Source: an uncultured Parabacteroides sp.
GTDB taxonomy: Bacteria > Bacteroidota > Bacteroidia > Bacteroidales > Tannerellaceae
NCBI GenBank assembly: GCA_900552415.1
Contig: USAD01000106.1
Location: 1 to 8,693 of the forward strand
Reading direction: 5' to 3'
DNA length: 8,693 nucleotides
A program made the position numbers and the translations under genes. The notes under the pieces were generated by a model. That model was not told where the DNA came from. It made no database searches and was given only the letters and a program-made list of their open reading frames with translations. Shown in pieces: positions 1 through 7,333 of the stretch. Every line of letters starts with the position of its first letter. Position 1 is the first letter of the stretch.

Positions 1-1
1 G

Positions 2-2296
2 TGGTTACAGCCCGCCCAAGCTGATGACACGGGCGCATTCGATCCCGTGGAGTATGTTAATCCTTTGGTGGGGACGCAGTCGACTTTCGAGCTGTCGACC
101 GGTAACACTTACCCGGCTATCGCCCGGCCTTGGGGTATGAATTTCTGGACGCCACAAACAGGCAAGATGGGCGATGGGTGGCAGTATGTCTATACGGCAA
201 ACAAGATCCGTGGTTTCAAGCAGACGCACCAACCCAGTCCTTGGATCAATGACTATGGACAGTTCGCGATCATGCCGATCGTCGGTAAGCCGGAGTTTGA
301 CCAGGATAAGCGGGCCAGCTGGTTCTCGCACAAGGGAGAGGTGGCTAAGGCCTATTATTATAAGGTCTATCTGGCGGAGCATGATATCGTGACTGAGCTG
401 ACGCCGACCGACCGGGCCGCGATGTTCCGCTTTACTTTCCCGGAGAATGAGCATTCTTATGTCGTGGTCGACGCTTTCGATAAGGGTTCTTCCATCAAGG
501 TCATTCCGGAGGAGAACAAGATCATTGGTTATTCCACGAAGAACAGCGGTGGCGTGCCCGATAATTTCAAGAACTATTTCGTGATCCAGTTTGATAAGCC
601 ATTCACTTATGAGGCAACCTTCTCTAACGGAAGTTTGAGTGAGGGCGTGAAGGAGCAGACGAATGATCATGTCGGTGCCGTGATCGGTTTCGCTACCCGT
701 AAGGGAGAGATCGTTCATGCGAAGGTGGCTTCCTCGTTTATCAGTCCTGAGCAGGCGGAGATCAATTTGAAGGAGTTGGGTAGTGACAGTTTCGATACGA
801 TTGTCGAGAAGGGAAAAGCGACCTGGAACCAATATCTGAGCAAGATTGAGGTTGATGGCGGTAATCTGGATCAGTATCGGACCTTCTATTCTTGTATGTA
901 TCGTTCGTTGTTGTTCCCGCGTAAATTCTATGAGATTGACGCTAATGGACAAGTCGTACATTATAGTCCATATAATGGTGAGGTTTTGCCGGGTTATATG
1001 TATACCGATACCGGTTTTTGGGATACGTTCCGTTGTCTGTTCCCCTTCTTGAACATGATGTTCCCCTCTATTAATAAGGAGATGCAAGAAGGTTTGATCA
1101 ATACCTATAAGGAAAGTGGTTTCTTCCCCGAGTGGGCGAGCCCGGGACACCGGGGTTGCATGGTCGGCAACAATTCCGCCTCGGTCCTGGTCGACGCCTA
1201 CATGAAGGGGGTCAAGGTCGAGGATCTGGAAACCTTGTATAAGGGTCTTATTCATGGTACGGAAAATGTGCATCCGACCGTTTCCTCCACAGGCCGTTTG
1301 GGACATGAGTATTATAATCAGTTGGGTTATGTGCCTTACGACGTGAAAATTAATGAGAACGCGGCCCGCACTTTGGAGTACGCTTACAACGATTGGTGCA
1401 TTTGGAAGATGGCGAAAGAGTTGAAACGTCCGAAAAAGGAGGTTGAGTTGTTCGCTCGTCGTGCCTTGAATTATAAGAACCTGTTTGATCCGGAAACAAA
1501 GTTGATGCGTGGAAAGTTGGAGAGTGGTGAGTTCATGGCGCCGTTCTCGCCGTTAAAATGGGGTGACGCATTCACGGAGGGTAACAGCTGGCATTATTCC
1601 TGGTCGGTATTCCACGATCCTCAGGGATTGATTAACTTGATGGGTGGTAAGGAGAATTTCGTGATGATGATGGACTCCGTATTTAATGTACCACCGTTGT
1701 TCGACGATAGCTATTATGGTCAGGTAATCCATGAGATCCGCGAGATGACGGTAATGAACATGGGCAATTACGCGCATGGCAACCAGCCGATCCAGCACAT
1801 GATCTACCTGTATGATTACGCGGGCCAGCCCTGGAAAGCGCAGTATTGGTTGCGTCAGGTGATGGACCGGATGTATACGCCGGCGCCGGATGGCTATTGC
1901 GGCGATGAGGATAATGGCCAGACCTCGGCCTGGTATGTGTTTACGGCCCTGGGCTTCTATCCGGTCGCTCCGGGTACGACACAGTATGTCTTGGGAGCGC
2001 CGTTGTTCAAGAAGGCTACGATCCATTTCGAGAATGGTAAGAATCTCGTGATCAACGCTCCGGCGAATAGCGACAAGAACATTTATATCGAGTCAATGCG
2101 TTTCAATGGTCAGGAGTATACCAAGAATTACCTGGATCATAACGAGATGATGAAGGGTGGCGTTATCGATATCACGATGAGCGACCAACCGAACATGACT
2201 CGTGGTACGAAGGCGGAAGATATGCCTTATTCTTTCTCCGTGAATGAGGAAGGCATCAGTAAGTTGCAACCGATTTCAGGGAAGATGAAGAAGTAA
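2..2296 (+). CDS. GH92 exo-alpha-1,2-mannosidase, 5' end outside window
   Basis: Calcium-dependent, inverting exo-alpha-mannosidase of family GH92. The reading frame is open to the left edge (first residues WLQPAQADDTG), so the signal peptide and start lie upstream; the GTG at 47 falls inside the conserved N-terminus and is not a start. Numbering from that GTG, the N-terminal beta-sandwich (VNPLVGT, GNTYPA, WTPQTG) covers about 1-240 and the helical barrel about 260-740. Glu511 (TEGNSWHY) fits the catalytic acid; Asp620 and Asp622 (GDEDNG) fit the base. Trp66, His562 and Glu563 fit the +1 subsite residues for alpha-1,2 linkage. All six lie exactly 22 below the BT3990 numbers I remember (W88, E533, H584, E585, D642, D644), so I infer alpha-1,2 specificity. 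Product is presumably periplasmic or outer-membrane bound. The next GH92 gene follows at once in the same operon. Family assignment is near certain; linkage is inferred from remembered residue numbers. Confidence 0.95.
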   Translation, partial: WLQPAQADDTGAFDPVEYVNPLVGTQSTFELSTGNTYPAIARPWGMNFWTPQTGKMGDGWQYVYTANKIRGFKQTHQPSPWINDYGQFAIMPIVGKPEFDQDKRASWFSHKGEVAKAYYYKVYLAEHDIVTELTPTDRAAMFRFTFPENEHSYVVVDAFDKGSSIKVIPEENKIIGYSTKNSGGVPDNFKNYFVIQFDKPFTYEATFSNGSLSEGVKEQTNDHVGAVIGFATRKGEIVHAKVASSFISPEQAEINLKELGSDSFDTIVEKGKATWNQYLSKIEVDGGNLDQYRTFYSCMYRSLLFPRKFYEIDANGQVVHYSPYNGEVLPGYMYTDTGFWDTFRCLFPFLNMMFPSINKEMQEGLINTYKESGFFPEWASPGHRGCMVGNNSASVLVDAYMKGVKVEDLETLYKGLIHGTENVHPTVSSTGRLGHEYYNQLGYVPYDVKINENAARTLEYAYNDWCIWKMAKELKRPKKEVELFARRALNYKNLFDPETKLMRGKLESGEFMAPFSPLKWGDAFTEGNSWHYSWSVFHDPQGLINLMGGKENFVMMMDSVFNVPPLFDDSYYGQVIHEIREMTVMNMGNYAHGNQPIQHMIYLYDYAGQPWKAQYWLRQVMDRMYTPAPDGYCGDEDNGQTSAWYVFTALGFYPVAPGTTQYVLGAPLFKKATIHFENGKNLVINAPANSDKNIYIESMRFNGQEYTKNYLDHNEMMKGGVIDITMSDQPNMTRGTKAEDMPYSFSVNEEGISKLQPISGKMKK

Positions 2297-2320
2297 TCAT
2301 TGTATCCATTTTTAATACTT

Positions 2321-4594
2321 ATGAATAATACATTTAAGAATACATTGATGGCCATCGCCCTGTCGGTAGGGCTGTTGTCGTGCGGGCAATCAGGCGAGGG
2401 CTTCGATGTGACTAAGGATCCTGTCGACTATGTGAATCCTTATATGGGAAATATCAGTCATCTGTTGGTGCCGACTTTCCCGACGGTGCATTTGCCGAAC
2501 AGTATGTTGCGTGTTTATCCTGAGCGGGCCGACTTTACGGGCGACCGGTTGAATGGACTGCCTATCATCGTCACCAACCATCGGGAGCGCTCAGCATTTA
2601 ACCTGAGCGTTTATCAGGGAAACGAGGCGGACTTGCTTCCGGTAATCGTTTACAGCTATGATCAGGAAAAGATCAAGCCATATCGTTATCAGGTTTATCT
2701 GGATGAGGCGAATATTCAGGTGGATTATGCGCCCTCTCATCAGAGCGCGGTTTATTCGATCGCTTTCGGTAATACGGGTAATGGCTATTTGGTTTTCAAC
2801 TCACGGAATGGTGAGATGAAGTATTCGGAAGATGCTGTCAGCGGTTATCAGTACATCGACAAGAAGACGAAGGTCTATCTCTATGTGGAGACGGACCAGA
2901 AGCCGACGAAGGCCGGCGCGTTGTCGGCTGGCGCGATCGACGCCTCAAAGACTTCTGTCGAAGGTGAGCAAGCGGCCATCGCTTTGGCTTTTGCTCCGGA
3001 GGTGAAGACGATAGGCGTGCGCTACGGCGTCTCTTTCATTGATGAGGAGCAGGCCAAGAAGAACCTGTATCGCGAGATCGCGGGTTATGATGTGGACGTC
3101 GCTGCCAAGAAGGCACGTAACGAATGGAACGTCGCTTTGGGCAAGATCTCTGTTGAAGGTGGCTCTGAGTCGGATAAGGCGGTATTCTATACCTCTCTTT
3201 ACCGTTGTTTCGAGCGGCCGATCTGCCTGAGCGAGGATGGGCGTTATTATAGCGCGTTCGATGGCCAGGTTCATGATGATGGGGGCAAGTCTTTCTATAC
3301 GGACGATTGGATTTGGGATACTTATCGGGCGACGCATCCTTTGCGGATATTGATCGACGCCCAGCTGGAGACGGATATTATCAACTCTTATCTCTTGATG
3401 GCCGAGCAGATGGGCACGAACTGGATGCCGACCTTCCCGGAGGTGACAGGCGATACGCGCCGCATGAACTCCAATCATGCGGTGGCGACCGTGATCGACG
3501 CTTATCGCAAGGGGCTTCATGGCTTTGACCTGGACAAGGCCTACGTCGCCTGCCGGAAAGGTATCGAGGAGAAGACCTTGATCCCTTGGTCGGACAAGCC
3601 CGCCGGCTGGTTGGATGATTTCTATAAGGAGCATGGCTATATCCCGGCTTTGCGCCCGGGCGAGAAGGAGACCGTCCCGAATGTCTCGATCTGGGAGAAA
3701 CGCCAGCCGATCGCTGTCACTCTGGGGACGGCTTACGACCAGTGGTGCCTGTCGCAAATCGCCAGGGAGCTGGGCAAGAACGATGAGGCGGAGCATTACT
3801 TGCGTTGCGCTTATAATTACCGGAATGTCTTCAATCCGGAGACCCGCTTCTTCCATCCGAAAGATAAGGACGGCAACTTCCTGCCGAAGGTAGATTATCG
3901 TTATGATGGTGGTTTGGGCGCCCGTGATTATTACGACGAGAATAATGGTTTCATTTATCGTTGGGACGTGCAGCACAATGTGGCTGACCTGATCAATATG
4001 ATTGGTGGCAATGAGGTCTTTACCGCCGCGTTGGATTCGATGTTCAACACGCCTCTGGGCATGTCGAAGTGGCAATTCTACTCTTTCTTGCCGGATCATA
4101 CGGGTAATGTGGGTATGTATTCGATGGCCAATGAGCCGAGCTTGCATATTCCTTATCTTTATAATTACGCCGGTAAGCCTTGGATGACACAAAAGCGGAT
4201 CCGCACATTGTTGAACCAGTGGTTCCGGAATGACTTGATGGGCGTTCCGGGCGATGAGGATGGCGGTGGCATGTCGGCCTTCGTAGTCTTCAGCCAGCTG
4301 GGCTTCTATCCGGTGACACCGGGTATGCCTTCTTATAATATAGGTAGCCCGGTCTTCAAGGAGGTGAAGATGGATCTGGGCGACGGAAAGATCTTCGAGA
4401 TTCGGGCGAACAACGCCTCGGCGGAGAACAAGTATATCCAGTCGGCCAAGCTGAATGGCGTGGAGCTTAATCAGGCCTGGTTCGATCACGCCGCGATCGC
4501 CAACGGTGGTCTGTTGGAGTTGGAGATGGGGCCGAAAGCCAATAAGAATTGGGGAATCGCGACACCGCCGCCTTCGGCCGAGCCGATGCCTTGA
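2321..4594 (+). CDS. GH92 family alpha-mannosidase lipoprotein, linkage unknown
   Basis: A second GH92 glycosidase, 757 residues from the ATG at 2321. This start is preferred over an in-frame TTG at 2300, because it gives a compact lipoprotein signal (MNNTFKNTLM, hydrophobic stretch, LLSC, Cys21). The protein is probably anchored to a membrane facing the periplasm or cell surface. The order is beta-sandwich (VDYVNPYMG near 35; about 30-260), then the helical barrel with TDDWIWDTYR, NEPSLH, YLYNYAGKPW and GDEDGGGMSAF. Glu540 (DENNGFIYRW) aligns with the catalytic acid; Asp645 and Asp647 fit the base. The upstream paralogue has His-Glu for alpha-1,2 recognition; here the aligned positions read Tyr-Ser within SFLPDHTGNVG, and the equivalent Trp is not visible. 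An active enzyme on another linkage, such as alpha-1,3 or alpha-1,6, is therefore likely, but the sequence does not settle which. The gap to the previous stop is 24 A+T-rich bases, so the genes are probably co-transcribed. Confidence 0.95.
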   Translation: MNNTFKNTLMAIALSVGLLSCGQSGEGFDVTKDPVDYVNPYMGNISHLLVPTFPTVHLPNSMLRVYPERADFTGDRLNGLPIIVTNHRERSAFNLSVYQGNEADLLPVIVYSYDQEKIKPYRYQVYLDEANIQVDYAPSHQSAVYSIAFGNTGNGYLVFNSRNGEMKYSEDAVSGYQYIDKKTKVYLYVETDQKPTKAGALSAGAIDASKTSVEGEQAAIALAFAPEVKTIGVRYGVSFIDEEQAKKNLYREIAGYDVDVAAKKARNEWNVALGKISVEGGSESDKAVFYTSLYRCFERPICLSEDGRYYSAFDGQVHDDGGKSFYTDDWIWDTYRATHPLRILIDAQLETDIINSYLLMAEQMGTNWMPTFPEVTGDTRRMNSNHAVATVIDAYRKGLHGFDLDKAYVACRKGIEEKTLIPWSDKPAGWLDDFYKEHGYIPALRPGEKETVPNVSIWEKRQPIAVTLGTAYDQWCLSQIARELGKNDEAEHYLRCAYNYRNVFNPETRFFHPKDKDGNFLPKVDYRYDGGLGARDYYDENNGFIYRWDVQHNVADLINMIGGNEVFTAALDSMFNTPLGMSKWQFYSFLPDHTGNVGMYSMANEPSLHIPYLYNYAGKPWMTQKRIRTLLNQWFRNDLMGVPGDEDGGGMSAFVVFSQLGFYPVTPGMPSYNIGSPVFKEVKMDLGDGKIFEIRANNASAENKYIQSAKLNGVELNQAWFDHAAIANGGLLELEMGPKANKNWGIATPPPSAEPMP

Positions 4595-4655
4595 TGGATG
4601 ATCGCTGAAAAATTCAGTAGCCTCAACCGGCTGCCAGAATGGCAAAATAACTTTT

Positions 4656-4696
4656 CAGAAGCCTCACCGGAGTTCCGGTGGGGCTTTTGAATTTTT
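4656..4696 (+). terminator. Intrinsic terminator after the mannosidase operon
   Basis: A 15-base-pair stem (4656-4670 with 4675-4689, including two G-T wobbles) closes on the loop AGTT. On the + strand it is followed at once by AATTTTT. It lies about 60 bases after the stop of the second GH92 gene and is unit 2 of the 41-base array. Read on the other strand, only a weak T-rich stretch follows, so it may also help stop leftward transcripts. Confidence 0.72.
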
Positions 4697-4778
4697 CAAA
4701 AGGGCATCCGAAGTGTCGTTTTCGCTTTTGAACTTTTCAGAAGGCCCAACCGGCTGCCAGAATGACAAAATAACTTTT

Positions 4779-4812
4779 CGGAAGCCTCACCGGTGCTTCG
4801 GTGGGGCTTCTG
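4779..4812. terminator. Second array hairpin, possible terminator for leftward operon
   Basis: A 14-base-pair stem (4779-4792 with 4799-4812, two wobbles) forms in unit 5 of the array, a near copy of the hairpin at 4656-4689. On the + strand it is followed by AACATTTCAG, which is not a good T-tract. On the minus strand it is followed by AAAAGTTATTTTG, a moderate one. It lies about 65 bases after the stop of the leftward operon, so a role in ending that transcript is plausible but unproven. Confidence 0.45.
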
Positions 4813-4867
4813 AACATTTCAGCGGCTTGTCCGGAGCTCCGGTGGGACTTCTGAACATTTCAGTGGG

Positions 4868-4890
4868 CCTCTCTTTTTAGAGGTCTTTTT
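4868..4890 (+). terminator. Short hairpin plus T-tract overlapping the facing gene's end
   Basis: CCTCT (4868-4872) pairs with AGAGG (4879-4883) across a six-base loop, followed by TCTTTTT on the + strand. The right arm and T-tract lie inside the last codons and stop of the leftward RING-FHA gene. It would act as a backup stop for rightward read-through. The stem is only five pairs, so strength is doubtful. Confidence 0.4.
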
Positions 4891-7297
4891 CGATGTAGGT
4901 GAAGATTGTTTTCCCGATCCGGAATTTAGAGCCATGATAGAGCCGTTTCCTGGTATTGGGTTTGATGGGCTTTTGGTCGATCGTGCTGACGCCATCCTCG
5001 GTAGCGATCAGGTAGATGTTGCCGTTGATCATCCGTATTTCGGCCTGTTGGGGCGCGATTTGGCTAGTCAAGTCCCACGACATTTGCAGGTCGCAATTGA
5101 CGGACTTGCCGATCGTTACCCGCTTGTTTCGGATCGTCGCGTTCATCCATTTGTAGAGCGCGATGTCCATCTCCTTGATAGGTCCCTCCACACGCAGGAA
5201 ATAGCGCTCCGATTTTGGGCAGGTTGCCGCTACGCTGATGGCAAACCCGACGCAATAGATCATGTAGCTCAGGAGCAGGAACTCGCGGGTATCGATTTGC
5301 GAATTGAAGGCGAACGACCACAAATACATCGAGCCCAACCCGAAAATGATGGAGATGACGGCGCCAACCAACGCCTTCTTGAGCTTGATGTCCGTCCCGT
5401 AGGCGACCGCCAAGGTGATGACGAATCCGCTGAGCATCCAGGGAATCCAGTCGATCAGGAAGGAGTTATCCTTGAAATTCAGGGTAATGGAGATGATACA
5501 TCCGATCAGGAAAGAGAGATAGCCGAACAGGCCGCCGACGATCGCCTTGGCGACGACCAGCAGGGAGCGTTTCCATAACCAGCGCCCGTGGCCCGTGAGC
5601 AGGCTCAGGAAGAAAGTCAGGAAGAAGCCGATGTTCAGGCCATAGAATGGCAGGAAATAGAGATGGCTGCCATATTCATCCATTAAGACGCTGGCTTGTG
5701 GCGAATTGGGATCGACCTCGAATATGAGGTGGATGATGTTTATCAACACGGATTTCTCATTGCTGTGAGCATTGGCCGTGAAGCAGATCCAGGCGATCAG
5801 GCCCGCGAGTGTCCCGGCCAGGATCCAAGCGAGATAGAACGACGCGTTTCGCCGGTCGAACAGGTTTTTCCGGTTATAATAATGGCTGCCTGTCTTGCAG
5901 TTCCTGCCATATTCCGGACATTTATATTCGTTCTCATCCCAGCAGGACTTGTGGAGCACGTGCTGGCATTTGACTACGATCTCATCTCCGGCCTCGAATG
6001 GCGCCTTGCAATAATAGCAATCCGGCTCGACCAGGATACCGTTGTAACTCATGTTCTTGCCGGTATAACGGGTGACATGTTTCCTCTTGAATATCAAGTA
6101 ATGGATACTTGGGGTGATGAACTGGAAAATCATGTAAAGCAGCAGGAGAGTCAAGAGTCCCAGCAAACTGCCTTGCAGGATCACCTGGAAGGTCGTCAGT
6201 CCGTTGATGATGATGGGGTTATAGATGCTTCCTAAATTGTATTTGATGAAATCGGAGGCGATCAGGCTATCGCCCTGGTAGCAACTGAGCTGCAGCGTAC
6301 GTTCCAATCCCCTGAAGATTTTCAGGTCGGGATTGACAAACGAGAAGCGGTAATTCGCGTATTGCTTGTCGAACAGGTTGAGGATATCGTTCAGGATGGT
6401 ATTCTGGTCGTACGAGTTGAGATACTTGCCGTTCGTCTTTTGGCACAGGACCTGCATGAGAGTCTCGGCCTCCTCGTCCGTGTTGGAGATAATCTCAGAT
6501 TCTTCGCCCTGTTTGTCGCTTCTTGTTTCCAGGTTGATGTAAAAGATCGGGAATTGGGTGATCGAGTCGCTGTTTTGGGCAATTGATCTTTGTAAGGCAA
6601 AATGATCGGGATCGAGCGGCATATCCTTGTCGTAAACCTTTCCGTCCGAGAAGATGATCAAGACATCCTGCTTGGGCGTGAGATGCCTTGAGATCGTGTC
6701 TTGCTGGACCTCCGGGAAATAGGTGGAGGCATGTCCTTTAAGCTCATCTATTTTGGATAGGATGGAGCGATAGAGGTATTTCTGGCCATGGTCGGCCTTG
6801 AAATAGTTGTCCAGGACATAATCGGTCGCGGTCATGGTCTCAGAGACACTCTTGTTCTTGATAAAGGCGATGTGAAGGTTGTTGAGCGAGAACAGCTCCT
6901 TCAGCCCCTTGATCGCCCGTTTTTGGCTCTCGATCTTGACAGAGTCGAGTGTCAGGTCGGCCAGGGCCAGGATATTCAGGTCGAGGTTCGCGATCTCTTG
7001 CACCTTGATGTTCTGGATATTTACCAGTTCTGGCACGGTTCTGGGATCCGACAACCTGTTTTGCATGTATTCCTCGACATGGAACTTGATGGTCGTATCA
7101 TTGCGTAGCAGGAGAGCAGCGATACTGTCATTAAGCTTGACATCCGTATGGAAATATTTGTGCTCCGGCTCGAATTCAATATTCAGGATGTTGAGGTTAT
7201 TGTCCTCCTTATGCTTCCCGTCGGTCGGCATAAGGTTCTCGCATCCTGATAGGATCAGGACCATAACCAGCAGGAAAGATATCTTATAAATGTTCAT
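4877..7297 (-). CDS. Membrane protein: lipobox, vWA-like, RING-H2-like finger, 7 TM, FHA-like
   Basis: An 806-residue protein with no name known to me. Residues 1-19 form a lipoprotein signal ending LSGC (Cys19). Residues about 138-320 resemble a von Willebrand A domain: strand LHIAFI, then NKSVS (148-152) where DxSxS is expected, and IIFSDG (Asp218). One membrane segment (about 371-394) follows. Residues 427-467 fit a RING-H2-like finger: Cys427, Cys430, Cys444, His446, His449, Cys452, Cys460, Cys467. Six more membrane segments lie at about 487-507, 547-568, 583-605, 614-633, 642-663 and 673-691. Residues about 697-806 look like an FHA domain (VTIGKS, CDLQM, QQAEI, GSKFRIGKTIF). Positive loops (GRWLWKR, DIKLKKA) put the finger and FHA-like part in the cytoplasm and the vWA-like part in the periplasm. 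FHA and vWA domains usually serve protein binding; prokaryotic RING-type fingers are known, but whether this one is a ligase or a structural zinc site cannot be told. It is the last gene of the leftward operon, 36 bases after the previous one. Confidence 0.9.
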   Translation of the reverse strand: MNIYKISFLLVMVLILSGCENLMPTDGKHKEDNNLNILNIEFEPEHKYFHTDVKLNDSIAALLLRNDTTIKFHVEEYMQNRLSDPRTVPELVNIQNIKVQEIANLDLNILALADLTLDSVKIESQKRAIKGLKELFSLNNLHIAFIKNKSVSETMTATDYVLDNYFKADHGQKYLYRSILSKIDELKGHASTYFPEVQQDTISRHLTPKQDVLIIFSDGKVYDKDMPLDPDHFALQRSIAQNSDSITQFPIFYINLETRSDKQGEESEIISNTDEEAETLMQVLCQKTNGKYLNSYDQNTILNDILNLFDKQYANYRFSFVNPDLKIFRGLERTLQLSCYQGDSLIASDFIKYNLGSIYNPIIINGLTTFQVILQGSLLGLLTLLLLYMIFQFITPSIHYLIFKRKHVTRYTGKNMSYNGILVEPDCYYCKAPFEAGDEIVVKCQHVLHKSCWDENEYKCPEYGRNCKTGSHYYNRKNLFDRRNASFYLAWILAGTLAGLIAWICFTANAHSNEKSVLINIIHLIFEVDPNSPQASVLMDEYGSHLYFLPFYGLNIGFFLTFFLSLLTGHGRWLWKRSLLVVAKAIVGGLFGYLSFLIGCIISITLNFKDNSFLIDWIPWMLSGFVITLAVAYGTDIKLKKALVGAVISIIFGLGSMYLWSFAFNSQIDTREFLLLSYMIYCVGFAISVAATCPKSERYFLRVEGPIKEMDIALYKWMNATIRNKRVTIGKSVNCDLQMSWDLTSQIAPQQAEIRMINGNIYLIATEDGVSTIDQKPIKPNTRKRLYHGSKFRIGKTIFTYIEKDL

Positions 7298-7333
7298 CGT
7301 GACAAATAATTATCGAGTTAACTATTCTGTTCG

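Larger units (their letters stand above)
4605..4869. repeat. Tandem array with exact 41-base period, 6.5 units
   Basis: The gap between the two convergent stop codons is nearly filled by units starting at 4605, 4646, 4687, 4728, 4769, 4810 and 4851, always 41 bases apart with no insertions or deletions. Each begins with a form of TGAACTTTTCAG, often as the inverted repeat CTGAA-N3-TTCAG (4605, 4810, 4851) or TTGAA-N3-TTCAA (4687). The second half of the best-kept units (4646, 4769) carries CACCGG and CGGTGGGGCTT arms that fold into a hairpin. Units 1 and 4 instead share CCGGCTGCCAG, with a small TGCCA-GAA-TGGCA stem in unit 1. There is thus a 123-base higher-order repeat: units 1 and 2 resemble 4 and 5 closely, 3 and 6 less well. 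Unit 7 breaks off after about 19 bases. Function is unknown; termination is the simplest part of it. Confidence 0.88.

Noticed and set aside
5..1306. Long open frame of 433 codons on the minus strand opposite the first mannosidase.
   Set aside because: It is antisense to a clear GH92 gene. Its product is rich in Arg, Ile, Leu, Asp and His with no domain, as expected from the codon bias of the sense gene.
1784..1786. Gln in GNQP of the first mannosidase, first read as loss of the catalytic acid (as in mannosyl-phosphate-cleaving GH92 enzymes).
   Set aside because: The spacing to the GDED base (40 residues) is wrong for the acid. The acid fits Glu511 in TEGNSWHY, exactly 109 residues before Asp620, as between Glu533 and Asp642 of BT3990. 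The acid is present.
2297..2320. Separate promoter for the second mannosidase.
   Set aside because: The 24-base gap is A+T-rich, but no Bacteroides-type TTTG and TAnnTTTG pair at proper spacing could be seen.
2945..4645. Open frame of 566 codons on the minus strand opposite the second mannosidase, ending up in the repeat array.
   Set aside because: It is antisense to a well-supported GH92 gene. The product has an unnatural composition and no motif, and its apparent start lies in repeat DNA.
4605..4869. CRISPR array.
   Set aside because: The 41-base units abut without distinct spacers and diverge along their whole length; there are no cas genes in the window.
4595..4876. Insertion sequence remnant or small RNA gene between the convergent genes.
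   Set aside because: There is no transposase fragment, terminal inverted repeat or target duplication, and no promoter I can support. The tandem 41-base structure explains nearly all of the gap.
4934..5578. Open frame of 214 codons on the + strand inside the RING-FHA gene.
   Set aside because: The minus-strand protein there has continuous membrane segments and an FHA-like domain; the + strand product has low-complexity Asp-, Gln- and Arg-rich sequence.
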